This document shows positions 42,824 to 52,036 of a stretch of DNA of 64,000 bases, piece by piece. Below the pieces are notes generated by a model that had not been told where the DNA came from, made no database searches, and was given only the letters and a program-made list of their open reading frames with translations. Each line of letters opens with the position of its first letter. Within the stretch, counting starts at the first letter, position 1. A program made the translations under genes and the position numbers. The DNA comes from Jejuia sp049889775 (GTDB lineage Bacteria > Bacteroidota > Bacteroidia > Flavobacteriales > Flavobacteriaceae). The stretch is from assembly GCA_049889775.1 (NCBI GenBank), contig JBMHCT010000032.1, positions 62,001 to 126,000 on the forward strand. The letters are read 5' to 3'.

Positions 42824-43900
42824 CTACCTTGGTATTTCAACCGTTTCAATAATCTGTTTAATAATCTGCTTACTTGTTACACCTTCCATTTCACGTTCTG
42901 GAGTCACGATGACACGGTGATGCAAAACGGGAACCACAGCACGTTTAATATCTTCGGGAGTCACGAAATCACGTCCCGCCATAGCTGCAAACGCTTTACT
43001 GGCTTTTAATACTGAAATTGAAGCTCTAGGTGAAGCACCTAAATACAAAAAGCGATTACTTCTGGTAGCTACAATCAATTCTGCGATGTATTTTAAAAGA
43101 TGCTTTTCAACAATAATTTGACTTACCAAACTTTGATAATTGGCAATTTGTTTCGCTGTTAAAAAGGAAGTGATTTGTTCTGTTTTAGTATTTTCTTTTA
43201 GCTCATGTTCACGAGATAAAATTTCAATTTCTTCTTCTAAATTTGGATAGTCCACATCAATTTTAAATAAAAATCTATCCAGTTGCGCTTCGGGTAAACG
43301 ATACGTGCCTTCTTGTTCTACTGGATTTTGAGTAGCCAAAACCATAAAAGGAATATCCAATTGATATTTATGTCCGTCAATAGTAATTTGTTGTTCTTCC
43401 ATCACCTCAAACAACGCTGCCTGAGTTTTTGCCGGTGCTCTGTTGATTTCATCAATCAACACCATATTTGAAAAAATAGGGCCTTTTTTAAATTCAAACT
43501 CAGAATCCTTTAGATTAAAAACTGAGGTTCCTAAAATATCACTAGGCATTAAATCTGGTGTAAATTGAATTCGACTAAAATCCACGCTTAACGATTTTGC
43601 CAAAAGTTTTGCGGTAACCGTTTTAGCAACCCCTGGAACACCTTCAATTAAAGAATGTCCTTTTGCTAATAGCGAAGCAATCAGCATATCTACCATATCT
43701 TTTTGCCCCACAATAACTTTACCCACTTCAGCCTTAATTTTGTCAACACTTTGTTGTAATTCCGATAGGTCTAAACGATTCTTAAATTCCAAATCTTTCG
43801 ATTCGTCCTTTAATGCACTATCATCAATAGATGATACCACATCTTGCTCTGGCTTTGGTAAGTATTCCTCGTACTTTTCTTGTTCCTTGTTCTCGTCCAT
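42824..43900 (-). CDS. MoxR family AAA+ ATPase
   Basis: The 358-residue MoxR-type ATPase has Walker A GVPGVAKT (residues 87-94), Walker B LIDEINR (148-154), sensor region VLATQNPVEQEGTYRLPEAQLDRF and the C-terminal lid. The N-terminal 40 residues are acidic and unique. MoxR proteins act as chaperones for assembling or activating partner complexes, here probably the DUF58 and membrane proteins of the same operon. It starts 2 bp after the DUF4350 stop. Confidence 0.93.
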   Translation of the reverse strand: MDENKEQEKYEEYLPKPEQDVVSSIDDSALKDESKDLEFKNRLDLSELQQSVDKIKAEVGKVIVGQKDMVDMLIASLLAKGHSLIEGVPGVAKTVTAKLLAKSLSVDFSRIQFTPDLMPSDILGTSVFNLKDSEFEFKKGPIFSNMVLIDEINRAPAKTQAALFEVMEEQQITIDGHKYQLDIPFMVLATQNPVEQEGTYRLPEAQLDRFLFKIDVDYPNLEEEIEILSREHELKENTKTEQITSFLTAKQIANYQSLVSQIIVEKHLLKYIAELIVATRSNRFLYLGASPRASISVLKASKAFAAMAGRDFVTPEDIKRAVVPVLHHRVIVTPEREMEGVTSKQIIKQIIETVEIPR

Positions 43901-43902
43901 AA

Positions 43903-45108
43903 TTATTGTTGATAAAAAGCTTCTATAAATCTATTTAATTTAATTAGACTTTGTTCAGAAAGTTCATCTTTTGTTCGTAACCACTTTATGTAATTAATAA
44001 GTTGCGTAACGTCTTCTTTTTTTTTGCCGGCTTTACCGGATAGTTTATTGATAAAATCATCATCCAATTGCGAGGTGTCCAAATTGAAATCAGTTCTCAC
44101 TTTTTCCAGAAAATAAGTGATTTTCTTATCAATTAAGTTTTTATAATCCTTAGTCTCTATGTAGAGGTTAGATATGGTTTTTATAAAGGCTAACGATGTG
44201 TTTTGCAGAGGCTTAATTACACGGATAATACGTTGGCGGCGCTTCGCATTAAAAATCATGAATAGCAGCAAAAATATCAGCGCCGTATACCATGCCCATC
44301 TAAAGGATAACTGCTCTAAAAACCAACTTAGGTTAGATTCTTTTTCCGCATCTCCATAAGCGGTTTGTCTTTTTGTATACGAATCAAAATACACATCATC
44401 ATCTGGAATGTAGGATAATACATTTTCCACATATTGATATCTATCTTCCTTTAAAACATTATAATTGGTAAATACTTTAGGTTCTGTGTGCAATAAAACC
44501 ATTCCGTCTCCAAAAGGGATTTTTAAAAAATTAACCCTTATGGAATCTGTAGTGATATAGCCTAAAGTACTGTGATTTTCTCTATCAAAGTTTGTAAAAT
44601 AATAGTTGCCGTGGTTTCTGTCAATCCGATTGCCTTTAAGAGATTTATTTTCAAACGAAAAGCTTGTTATACTATCGTTTTTTGGGTTGTATTCAAAATC
44701 TACTTCAACCCCCAGAGTATCATGCAGTTTTGTGGCGTAGTAGTAATCTGAAATAAAAAGCGTGTTACCCTCATCAACAAAACCTAAAAGTTTGTCTACT
44801 GAAAAATCTGTGAGATAATCAGAATTGCCAATGATGATAAAATTACCTTTTGCCTCATGATCACCATAACCAAATTCGGAATTTGCAGTGAGGTAGCTTG
44901 CAGGTTGATGGTATACCGTTCTTATTTTATAACCTTCGAATAGATTGGGCAATTCTTTGTAAAGCACACTAACGCCGTATGGCTTGTTGCTACGTTCGTT
45001 AAAAGATTCTTCCCAATCAACCGTTCTTGTGCGTCGTATGTTAAATGTTAGTGCTATTACCACAATTAGACCGACAATTACTAATATAACAGGTAAAAGT
45101 TTCTTCAT
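43903..45108 (-). CDS. DUF4350 membrane protein
   Basis: The 401-residue protein has an N-terminal helix (about 5-22), a periplasmic DUF4350 domain (PYGVSVLYKELPNLFEGYKIRTV) and a second helix near 270-289. A cytoplasmic helical tail follows. The periplasmic part has a class I glutamine amidotransferase-like fold in relatives. The function is unknown. Its ATG overlaps the DUF4129 stop by 1 bp and MoxR follows by 2 bp, so all are tightly coupled. Confidence 0.85.
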   Translation of the reverse strand: MKKLLPVILVIVGLIVVIALTFNIRRTRTVDWEESFNERSNKPYGVSVLYKELPNLFEGYKIRTVYHQPASYLTANSEFGYGDHEAKGNFIIIGNSDYLTDFSVDKLLGFVDEGNTLFISDYYYATKLHDTLGVEVDFEYNPKNDSITSFSFENKSLKGNRIDRNHGNYYFTNFDRENHSTLGYITTDSIRVNFLKIPFGDGMVLLHTEPKVFTNYNVLKEDRYQYVENVLSYIPDDDVYFDSYTKRQTAYGDAEKESNLSWFLEQLSFRWAWYTALIFLLLFMIFNAKRRQRIIRVIKPLQNTSLAFIKTISNLYIETKDYKNLIDKKITYFLEKVRTDFNLDTSQLDDDFINKLSGKAGKKKEDVTQLINYIKWLRTKDELSEQSLIKLNRFIEAFYQQ

Positions 45109-45833
45109 TATTTTACCTGATTTAATAGGGTTGTAAAATTGTCTTTCGCCTTAGAATATTGTAATTCTTCTACATTAAATTTACCGTACCAAATATAATT
45201 GTATAAATATGACACGTATGAAAAGCCTTCACTAAAAGGTTTCTCACTGATTTCATTTAAATATTCTGCATTGGTTTTATCATCTTCAAACTTAATATGA
45301 TTTTTTAGTGTTAAGGTTTTTAGAGTGAGTAGGTAATAATAGCGAATAGCGAGTCTGTAATTTTTATCGGTTTCAGCTTTCTTAATTAAAACATGGATAT
45401 CGGAATGCTCAATATTTTCTGAAGTGATATCGTCAAAACGATCAATGGTTTGGTTTTTACTGCGTGTAAACAATCCTGTGCTACCTTCATTCAATAAAAT
45501 ATATACTAAATATACCACAGCAACACCTAAAATGATGTAAAATAGCCATACAAAAGGACCAAGGTTAATTATCGTATGTTGGCGGTTGTTTTCTTCTCTA
45601 GTTTTTACTTTTTCCTTGTCATAATCTTCGTATTCCCCAGAACCCATTCTGGAATTGCGGACGATATCCCGTCCTTCGTAGTTGTATTTGTCGCCGGCAT
45701 AACGTTCTTTAAAATTTGAGGCGAAAACGCGATATACCTCTGGTTCTTGAGCAGAAACTCTAACTGATACTGTTTGAAGCGATAGTATCAAAATGAAAAT
45801 ACCAATAAGCGTATGATGTGGTTTATGCTGCAT
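45108..45833 (-). CDS. DUF4129 membrane protein
   Basis: The 241-residue protein has a signal sequence, a periplasmic region, one membrane helix near residues 93-113 and a C-terminal DUF4129 domain. That domain is recognised by YRLAIRYYYLLTLKTL and the YIWYGKFNVEELQY segment. The family co-occurs with MoxR, DUF58 and SpoIIM and may be an adaptor. It overlaps its neighbours by 1 bp on both sides. Confidence 0.83.
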   Translation of the reverse strand: MQHKPHHTLIGIFILILSLQTVSVRVSAQEPEVYRVFASNFKERYAGDKYNYEGRDIVRNSRMGSGEYEDYDKEKVKTREENNRQHTIINLGPFVWLFYIILGVAVVYLVYILLNEGSTGLFTRSKNQTIDRFDDITSENIEHSDIHVLIKKAETDKNYRLAIRYYYLLTLKTLTLKNHIKFEDDKTNAEYLNEISEKPFSEGFSYVSYLYNYIWYGKFNVEELQYSKAKDNFTTLLNQVK

Positions 45834-46816
45834 TAAACGGTGGCGAATTCAGGAATTTGGGTGATTTGCTTTTGAACTTTATAAGGATAAATGAGATAAT
45901 AATAGCTGATGATAGCTAATGTTGAGAGAATGATGCCAACCGATAACCAATTAGGCATAATATTGGAATATCTGGTGATAAATCCTTCTAAAAATCCAGC
46001 GGAAAACGTAAAGGGAAATGTACTGATGAGTATTTTAATGCCTGTTTTGGCACCTAATTTAAAAGAGGTATAACGCGAATGTGTGGCTGGAAATAGAATG
46101 CTTGCACCTAGAATTAGACCTGCGGCGCATTCTATTACAATTGCAAAAATTTCCATGGCGCCGTGAATCCAAATACCTCTAACGCTTTCCCAAAACACCT
46201 TTTTTTCGTAAAAAAAGTATTGAAACGAGCCTAACATAATACAGTTATTGAACATAATGTATAATGTACCAATCCCTAAAAATACACCTAGAACAAAAGC
46301 GATGATGCCAACTTTTAGATTATTGATTGTTATACCAATAAAACTACCCCAGTTACTTCCACTTTTGTAAACGGCTACTGGATCTCCTGCTTCAATATTT
46401 TCTAAGGTCATATCCACATACCGATCGCCTAAGATGGATCGTACAAATTCACCATCATTGGCAGCGGAAATTGCACCGATAAATGTAAAGGCAAAAAAAA
46501 CAACAAAGGCCACATAAATAACCTTACGGTATTGATAACAAATTAAAGGAACTTCGGTTTTCCAAAAGCTTAAGATTCTATTGGTGTCTTGTCTTTTGGT
46601 TTTATATATTTTTTGAAAAGCCTTAGTAGCCAGCTGATTTAAATAAGTAATTACCTTGCTCTTAGGATAGTAGGTTTGTGCGTAAGCTAAATCGTTAACC
46701 AGTTGAATGTAATTTGAGGCAAGCGCATCGGGATCATTTAAATCATTATTAAGAATTGCGGTCTCAAAACTCAGCCATTTTTCTTTATTTTGCTTGATAA
46801 ATGCGACTTCCCTCAT
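45833..46816 (-). CDS. SpoIIM-like membrane protein
   Basis: The 327-residue protein has about five membrane helices. The family pattern includes FVFGVFLGIGTLYIMFNN, then WIHGAMEIFAIVIECAAGL. SpoIIM homologues outside spore formers are common in MoxR-type operons; their role is not known. It is the first gene of the minus-strand operon. Its start faces the divergent RDD gene with only 24 bp between the two ATGs, so the promoters must overlap the coding starts. Confidence 0.86.
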   Translation of the reverse strand: MREVAFIKQNKEKWLSFETAILNNDLNDPDALASNYIQLVNDLAYAQTYYPKSKVITYLNQLATKAFQKIYKTKRQDTNRILSFWKTEVPLICYQYRKVIYVAFVVFFAFTFIGAISAANDGEFVRSILGDRYVDMTLENIEAGDPVAVYKSGSNWGSFIGITINNLKVGIIAFVLGVFLGIGTLYIMFNNCIMLGSFQYFFYEKKVFWESVRGIWIHGAMEIFAIVIECAAGLILGASILFPATHSRYTSFKLGAKTGIKILISTFPFTFSAGFLEGFITRYSNIMPNWLSVGIILSTLAIISYYYLIYPYKVQKQITQIPEFATV

Positions 46817-46840
46817 ATTGAAGATAAATTAAGATATAAA

Positions 46841-47560
46841 ATGTCAGAGTTACAAATTAACACGACGCAAAATGTAAAAATTAGCTTCACTGCTGCAGGT
46901 GTTGGAGAACGGCTGGTTGCATTTATCATTGATACGATAATTAAAATTGCTTATTTGTGGATTCTAAACACATTTTTTGGTGTTTATGAGGATATGGGTC
47001 AATGGTCTCAAATTGCCATAAATACGGTTTTGAGTTTTCCTGTGATGTTCTACTCGTTGGCACTTGAAACATTTTTGGACGGACAAACCTTAGGCAAGAA
47101 AGTACTAAAAATAAGAGTGGTAAAGATTGACGGTTTTCAAGCGACATTCTCAGATTATGTGGTGCGCTGGTTTTTTAGAATTGTAGACGTGTTTATATTC
47201 GGTATTGGTTTTTTTGTTATCATTTTTAGTAAAAAAATGCAGCGTTTAGGTGATATGGCTGCAGGAACTGGTGTTATTAGCTTAAAGGATAGTGTAAATA
47301 TAAACCATACGATTTTAGAACAATTAAAAACGGATTACAAGCCAACATATCCAAACGTAATTAAGCTTTCCGATAATGATGCGCGTATTATTAAGGACAC
47401 ATTTACAAGGGCAAGGGCTGCTAAAGATTATGCTACATTGATAAAACTCCGTAATAAACTCGTTGAGGTTGTTGGTATAAAAGAAGTGCGACAAAGCAGT
47501 GATATTGAGTTTATTGATGTGATTTTAAAAGATTATAACTTTTATACACAAGATATGTAA
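46841..47560 (+). CDS. RDD family membrane protein
   Basis: The protein has about 239 residues and an RDD domain: GERLVAFIIDTIIK near residue 20, three helices, and a second conserved R/D block (RVVKIDGFQATFSDYVVRWFFRIVD). A cytoplasmic tail follows. The ATG at 46841, giving MSELQINTT, is preferred to an upstream frame that overlaps the spoIIM start. The function is unknown; transport roles are suggested for the family. It diverges from the SpoIIM-MoxR operon with which it is usually linked. Confidence 0.86.
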   Translation: MSELQINTTQNVKISFTAAGVGERLVAFIIDTIIKIAYLWILNTFFGVYEDMGQWSQIAINTVLSFPVMFYSLALETFLDGQTLGKKVLKIRVVKIDGFQATFSDYVVRWFFRIVDVFIFGIGFFVIIFSKKMQRLGDMAAGTGVISLKDSVNINHTILEQLKTDYKPTYPNVIKLSDNDARIIKDTFTRARAAKDYATLIKLRNKLVEVVGIKEVRQSSDIEFIDVILKDYNFYTQDM

Positions 47561-47652
47561 GCAGACCTAAGTTCGATATAACATAAAACTTGATTCAAAC
47601 TGACATTATTTTCTTAAATCGAACTCACATTAATCAGGATTTTAATTTTGAG

Positions 47653-47688
47653 AAGCCCGACCCGACCTTAGGAGGGTAACGCCCAAAT
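47653..47688 (-). repeat. GGGCGTT...GTCGGGCTT element, copy B (truncated)
   Basis: On the minus strand TTTGGGCGTTACCC is followed, after a short pairing spacer, by GGTCGGGTCGGGCTT. This is the left end of the same element as copies A and C. It starts about 5 bp after the stop codon of the sulfatase gene, in its sense direction. The right half is missing. Confidence 0.65.
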
Positions 47689-47692
47689 ATTA

Positions 47693-49468
47693 TTAATTCA
47701 CTGTAACTTCAAAAATGTCTTGGATGCCGTCAGTCTTAAATATTTGTTTTGCGTTTGAAGCCTGTGGATAGGCATCATCCCATGAGTAAATTTTAATTAC
47801 TGCATTTCCTTTTTTTAACCCTTTAAGCTCACCAAACTTATTAATGGTAGCAATTTCAGGATTTTCAGAGTGCCAGATAATGTTATTTCTAGTGGCATCT
47901 TTTGGTGTAATAGTATAATTTAATTGTAAGGTTTCACCAGACTTAATTGTATTTTTTGAAGCTACAATGTTTAGGTTGGTGACCGCTATATAATCGTAGT
48001 TTTCAATTTCTTCCTTGAGAGTTTCATACGCTGCTTTTTGTTCTGAATCCATATCTTTAATCGGAATACCACTGTACAAGTATAAATTGAATTTACGTTT
48101 TTTATAATAAGCCCCAACGCGCTCAAAAGGATCGGTTCTTAAATCAAAAAATCTGCCTTCAGGGAAATTAGGCGTAGGCGCATAATATTTGAAATTTTTA
48201 TTGAACGCAAATCGCAATAGTTGTGATTCGTCCGTGTAAAAATTGTTTCTGTTATACCACGTATAGATGATATCACGATGTTCTTGTTGCCCTGTGGTTA
48301 TTTCATTCCAAAAGCTAATACCATCGATATCTTCCTCTCTAGGAATTTCAATACCAACTGCATCACAAATTGTTGGGAAAATATCGGTAAGATTCGTTAA
48401 ACCGTCGTATTCATAATTTTTTTGTAATAGTTTTGGAGCATGAATAATTAGCGGAACGTGTGTGCCATTATCTGTGGTGCCGCCTTTTCTTGCAGGATAA
48501 AGCTCACCATTGTCTAGAACATGTGTAAAAGATTCTTTTGTGCCATTATCTCCCATTACAACAATTATGGTATTGTCTAAAAGTTGATGCTGCTCTAATT
48601 TAGCAATAACATTACCAATAAGTTTATCGGTATATTCAATCATATCTGGGAAAAAGTTGTGATCATCGGGTTTGTAACCTTCTCTTCGTTCTCCATCAAA
48701 AGTGTCAAAAACTTCATTTGGCTTAGTATCTGGAGTAGGTTGGTGCTCGTCATGCACCAATAGCATCGGGTAGTATAGGAAAAAGGGTTTATCCTTATTT
48801 TTATCAATAAACTTTAGAGCATCTCTATTACAAATATCTGGTCCGTACCAGCGTCTTCCCGTTTCAGGGTCAAGATCGGTTCTTCCAGTATAATTATATA
48901 CTTTTCCGTTTCTTACTAGATTAGGGTTGATAAAGCGTTGCCCTTCTGTAATGACGTCAAAACATGTGAATTCATCCCAACCAAATTCAAAAATATAATC
49001 CTTTCCGTTGATTTCTTTGGTGCCTCTAGTTTGTTTCCATTTTCCAAAAATACCAGTGGCATACCCATTTTTCTGAAATACATCACCAAAAGTAATATCA
49101 GAAGCATGCTGAGACTTGGGGCGCAAATAATTTCGAGAATTAAGTTTTCCAGACATCAAAGCAATACGCGTAGCCTCGCATAAAGGATAGGCATGGGCAT
49201 TGTTAAACATTACTCCGTTGTTAGCCAATTTATCCATTTCTGGAGTGGTGAATTTAATGTTAGTAAATAACCCTTTATTGGAACTAACCCTATTTGCCCC
49301 ATATGCCGTAACCCCGTAATGGTTTAAATCATCAATTAAAATTAAAACCACATTAGGTTTAGTTGCTGAATTCTCATTAAGTTCAGCCAAAAGAGGCGCA
49401 GTGTTTTGCTTGCAAGCACTAATTAGTGTAACAATAATTAGCGCTATAAAGGGTTTTAATGTTCTCAT
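47693..49468 (-). CDS. S1 family sulfatase with CEATR motif and Ig-like tail, lipoprotein
   Basis: The 591-residue lipoprotein (LISAC, Cys19) has metal-binding DDLN at residues 46-49. The formylglycine motif is CEATR at Cys97 (Ala and Thr replace the common Pro-Ser), followed by GKWKQTRG and GDNGTKES. The last 90 residues form a BIG2-like Ig domain (LNIVASKNTIKSGETLQLNY). It lies outside the main island, 12 bp after a cyclophilin gene and therefore co-transcribed with it. The substrate is unknown. Confidence 0.88.
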   Translation of the reverse strand: MRTLKPFIALIIVTLISACKQNTAPLLAELNENSATKPNVVLILIDDLNHYGVTAYGANRVSSNKGLFTNIKFTTPEMDKLANNGVMFNNAHAYPLCEATRIALMSGKLNSRNYLRPKSQHASDITFGDVFQKNGYATGIFGKWKQTRGTKEINGKDYIFEFGWDEFTCFDVITEGQRFINPNLVRNGKVYNYTGRTDLDPETGRRWYGPDICNRDALKFIDKNKDKPFFLYYPMLLVHDEHQPTPDTKPNEVFDTFDGERREGYKPDDHNFFPDMIEYTDKLIGNVIAKLEQHQLLDNTIIVVMGDNGTKESFTHVLDNGELYPARKGGTTDNGTHVPLIIHAPKLLQKNYEYDGLTNLTDIFPTICDAVGIEIPREEDIDGISFWNEITTGQQEHRDIIYTWYNRNNFYTDESQLLRFAFNKNFKYYAPTPNFPEGRFFDLRTDPFERVGAYYKKRKFNLYLYSGIPIKDMDSEQKAAYETLKEEIENYDYIAVTNLNIVASKNTIKSGETLQLNYTITPKDATRNNIIWHSENPEIATINKFGELKGLKKGNAVIKIYSWDDAYPQASNAKQIFKTDGIQDIFEVTVN

Positions 49469-49480
49469 TTAGTTTAGGTA

Positions 49481-50179
49481 TTATTCGATAATTTCTACGT
49501 TTCTAATAAATATATTTTTCATAGGCCAATCTCCATCATCGGTATCTACTGCAGCAATCTTATCAATTACTTCCATGCCTTTTGTAACTCTTCCAAATAT
49601 AGTATAATCTCCATCTAAAAAATAGGCTCCAGGGGTTTGTTGGACGATAAAGAATTCATAGGGTGATGCTAATTTGTGCGGGTTGTCAATATCACTACTT
49701 GGCATTGATAAAACACCTCTATCATGCTTAAAACCGCGTTTGGTATCTTTAGGAAGTAAATATCTACCAATTTTTCTGCGTTTTCTGGATGTTTTTACGT
49801 CATCACTATTTCCCGCTTGCACAATATAATTGTCTATTACCCTATAGAACTGTGTATTGTTGAAATACTTTCTTTTAGTTAAATAAATAAAATTGGCTCT
49901 ATGGAATTTTGTTTTATCGAATAAAAGGATTTCTATGGTTCCAAAATCCGTCGTCATGCGCACACGATTTTCTTTGTGTTCCTTCTCATATTGCAGAAAA
50001 AATTCCATGGCATTTTCAGTATCTAAAACAGGGTAATCTTCCTCCTTAGGTTTTGGTTTTGTTTTTGTTTTTTTTACAACTGTAGAATCTTTGGTTCGGA
50101 TTGCTGTCTTTTTTTTAGATTGATTATCTTCACAATGCATTAAAAAGAAGCATAATCCTAAAAGTAAAACAGTACGCAT
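49481..50179 (-). CDS. Cyclophilin-type peptidyl-prolyl isomerase, lipoprotein
   Basis: The protein has about 232 residues, a lipobox (FLMHC) and a basic linker rich in Lys and Thr. The cyclophilin domain follows (RMTTDFGTIEILLFD, FYRVIDNYIVQAGN, GVLSMPSSDIDNPHKLASPYEFFI). The ATG at 50177-50179 gives the lipoprotein signal and is preferred to a longer frame that would overlap the divergent NUDIX gene. It would help protein folding in the envelope. It is upstream of the sulfatase in one operon. Confidence 0.86.
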   Translation of the reverse strand: MRTVLLLGLCFFLMHCEDNQSKKKTAIRTKDSTVVKKTKTKPKPKEEDYPVLDTENAMEFFLQYEKEHKENRVRMTTDFGTIEILLFDKTKFHRANFIYLTKRKYFNNTQFYRVIDNYIVQAGNSDDVKTSRKRRKIGRYLLPKDTKRGFKHDRGVLSMPSSDIDNPHKLASPYEFFIVQQTPGAYFLDGDYTIFGRVTKGMEVIDKIAAVDTDDGDWPMKNIFIRNVEIIE

Positions 50180-50184
50180 AAATA

Positions 50185-50826
50185 ATGAGATTTGATGATT
50201 TTGAAAAACTGTTACCAAAAATAAAAAATATACCCCTGCCTGCCGAATCATCTCATTTTAAAATGATGCCTCCAGAGCGAAAAGATTTTATTGAAACTTA
50301 CAAACACAAAATAAAAACAGGCAAAAAAGCTGGTGTTTTAGCTTTATTTTATCCTAATACAGAAGGAGATACTTCTTTGATATTGATGTTACGGAAAACA
50401 TACAAAGGGGTGCACTCTGCGCAAATATCCTTTCCAGGTGGGAAATTAGAGTCTGATGACAAAGATTTAAAAGCTACTGCGCTTAGAGAAACATACGAAG
50501 AAGTAGGTGTTAGGTTGGATGAAGCTGAAGTAATTAAGCAATTATCCTATGTTTACATTCCACCTAGTAACTTTTATGTTCAACCATTCATAGGTGTGAA
50601 ACTTGAAACACCACAGTTTGTCAAGGAGGAAGCCGAGGTAGAGCAGCTTATAGAAATAATCGTATCGGATTTGTTAAATGGCGAAAATGTTTTAGTAAAA
50701 AAAGTGAATGCATCCTATGGAATTGATATTGAAGTGCCAACATTTCAATTGAATGGATTTACCGTTTGGGGAGCAACAGCAATGATGCTTAGTGAAATTA
50801 AGGATATCCTAAATAAATTGGTATAG
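50185..50826 (+). CDS. CoA pyrophosphatase-like NUDIX hydrolase
   Basis: The 213-residue cytoplasmic NUDIX protein has the CoA-pyrophosphatase signature HSAQISFPGG followed by the NUDIX box GGKLES...RETYEEVGV (from residue 85). This pair of motifs marks enzymes that cleave CoA and acyl-CoA to phosphopantetheine and 3',5'-ADP. It starts 5 bp from the divergent cyclophilin gene. A promoter for the acyltransferase overlaps its 3' end. Confidence 0.87.
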   Translation: MRFDDFEKLLPKIKNIPLPAESSHFKMMPPERKDFIETYKHKIKTGKKAGVLALFYPNTEGDTSLILMLRKTYKGVHSAQISFPGGKLESDDKDLKATALRETYEEVGVRLDEAEVIKQLSYVYIPPSNFYVQPFIGVKLETPQFVKEEAEVEQLIEIIVSDLLNGENVLVKKVNASYGIDIEVPTFQLNGFTVWGATAMMLSEIKDILNKLV

Positions 50827-50847
50827 GTTTTAGATTTATTACCTTTG
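50818..50847 (+). promoter_or_regulatory. Promoter for the acyltransferase gene
   Basis: TTG (50818-50820), a 19-bp spacer and TACCTTTG (50840-50847) match the Bacteroidetes promoter layout, overlapping the NUDIX stop codon. Transcription would start about 20 bp before the ATG. Confidence 0.65.
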
Positions 50848-50875
50848 TTGCCCAACCAAAACAGAAGTACTACAC

Positions 50876-51673
50876 ATGGGATTATTCAAAAGAAATCCTT
50901 TTGGACATATTTTATTTTTAAAAAAGTGGCTGATACGTATTATGGGTGTAATGTCGCACCGTCGATTTCGAGGTTTTAATGAATTGCATATTGATGGTTC
51001 TGAAATCATAAAAAACTTACCAGATAAAAATGTGCTTTTTATTTCTAATCATCAAACCTACTTTGCAGATGTTGTGGCTATGTTTCATGTGTTTAATGCT
51101 AGTTTAAGTGGACGCGTGGATAATATAAAAAACGTGGGTTACTTGTGGAACCCAAAGCTCAATATTTATTACGTTGCTGCTAAAGAAACTATGAAGGCTG
51201 GTTTTTTACCAAAATTGTTGGCCTACGCGGGTTCCGTAAGCATTGAACGTACGTGGCGCGCCGAGGGAAAAGATGTTAACCGTCAAGTTAAAATGAGCGA
51301 TATTTCTAATATTGGTAAGGCACTAAACGATGGTTGGGTAATTACGTTTCCACAGGGTACTACAACGCCGTTTAAACCTATCAGAAAAGGAACGGCACAT
51401 ATTATTAAACGCTACAAGCCATTGGTAGTGCCTATTGTAATTGATGGTTTTAGACGCTCTTTTGATAAAAAGGGTATCCGCATCAAAAAGAAAAATATAT
51501 TGCAATCTATGGATATCAAGCAGCCGTTGGACATTGATTATGATAACGAGTCTATTGATGAAATAGTTGAAAAAATAGAATTTGCTATAGAGCAGCATCC
51601 ATCATTTTTAAAGGTAATTCCAGAGAAAGAGCTAAAAGCACAAATGGAACTAGATAAGTTGCGGGAATGGTAA
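50876..51673 (+). CDS. PlsC-like 1-acyl-glycerol-3-phosphate acyltransferase with HX5D motif
   Basis: The 265-residue membrane-associated acyltransferase acts in phospholipid or lipid-modification synthesis. It has the PlsC core: ISNHQTYFAD (His59, Asp65) and the later FPQGTTTPFKP block in place of FPEGTRS. The canonical catalytic motif is HX4D; here one extra residue separates the His and Asp. The sequence is otherwise a normal member, so this may be a subgroup feature. Its own promoter overlaps the NUDIX gene. Confidence 0.82.
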   Translation: MGLFKRNPFGHILFLKKWLIRIMGVMSHRRFRGFNELHIDGSEIIKNLPDKNVLFISNHQTYFADVVAMFHVFNASLSGRVDNIKNVGYLWNPKLNIYYVAAKETMKAGFLPKLLAYAGSVSIERTWRAEGKDVNRQVKMSDISNIGKALNDGWVITFPQGTTTPFKPIRKGTAHIIKRYKPLVVPIVIDGFRRSFDKKGIRIKKKNILQSMDIKQPLDIDYDNESIDEIVEKIEFAIEQHPSFLKVIPEKELKAQMELDKLREW

Positions 51674-51700
51674 ATTGAACCTTACGCCTAAGTTCCCGAC

Positions 51701-52036
51701 TTACTTCTTCAATTCTAACTTCTCTGCAAAGTAATCGCAAAAATCTTTCATAGTGGCGGTCATTTTTTCGTCTTGAGTAGCGCGATTAAAAGTATTAGCC
51801 ATGGCTACCAAGGTTTGGTGAAAAAATATTTTCATATCATCAACAGGCATATCTTTCGTCCATAGGTCTATACGCAGCATTTCCTTAGTTTTATCATCCC
51901 AAACCGAAAGCATTAAGGCTTTTGCCTCTTCGTTTGAGATACCACCATCTTCTGCCGACCAAAATAACTTTTCAGGAACTCTATTTTCATCTAGTTCAAC
52001 ATTCAATTCAATTTTAGATTTTATAGTATTTCCCAT
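51701..52036 (-). CDS. gldC: Gliding motility protein GldC
   Basis: The 111-residue soluble protein is typical of GldC (opening SKIELNVELDENRVPEKLFWSAEDGG). In Flavobacterium johnsoniae GldC is needed for full gliding and is thought to support the motility/T9SS machinery. It follows gldB with a 1-bp overlap, the known gldB-gldC order. Confidence 0.92.
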   Translation of the reverse strand: MGNTIKSKIELNVELDENRVPEKLFWSAEDGGISNEEAKALMLSVWDDKTKEMLRIDLWTKDMPVDDMKIFFHQTLVAMANTFNRATQDEKMTATMKDFCDYFAEKLELKK

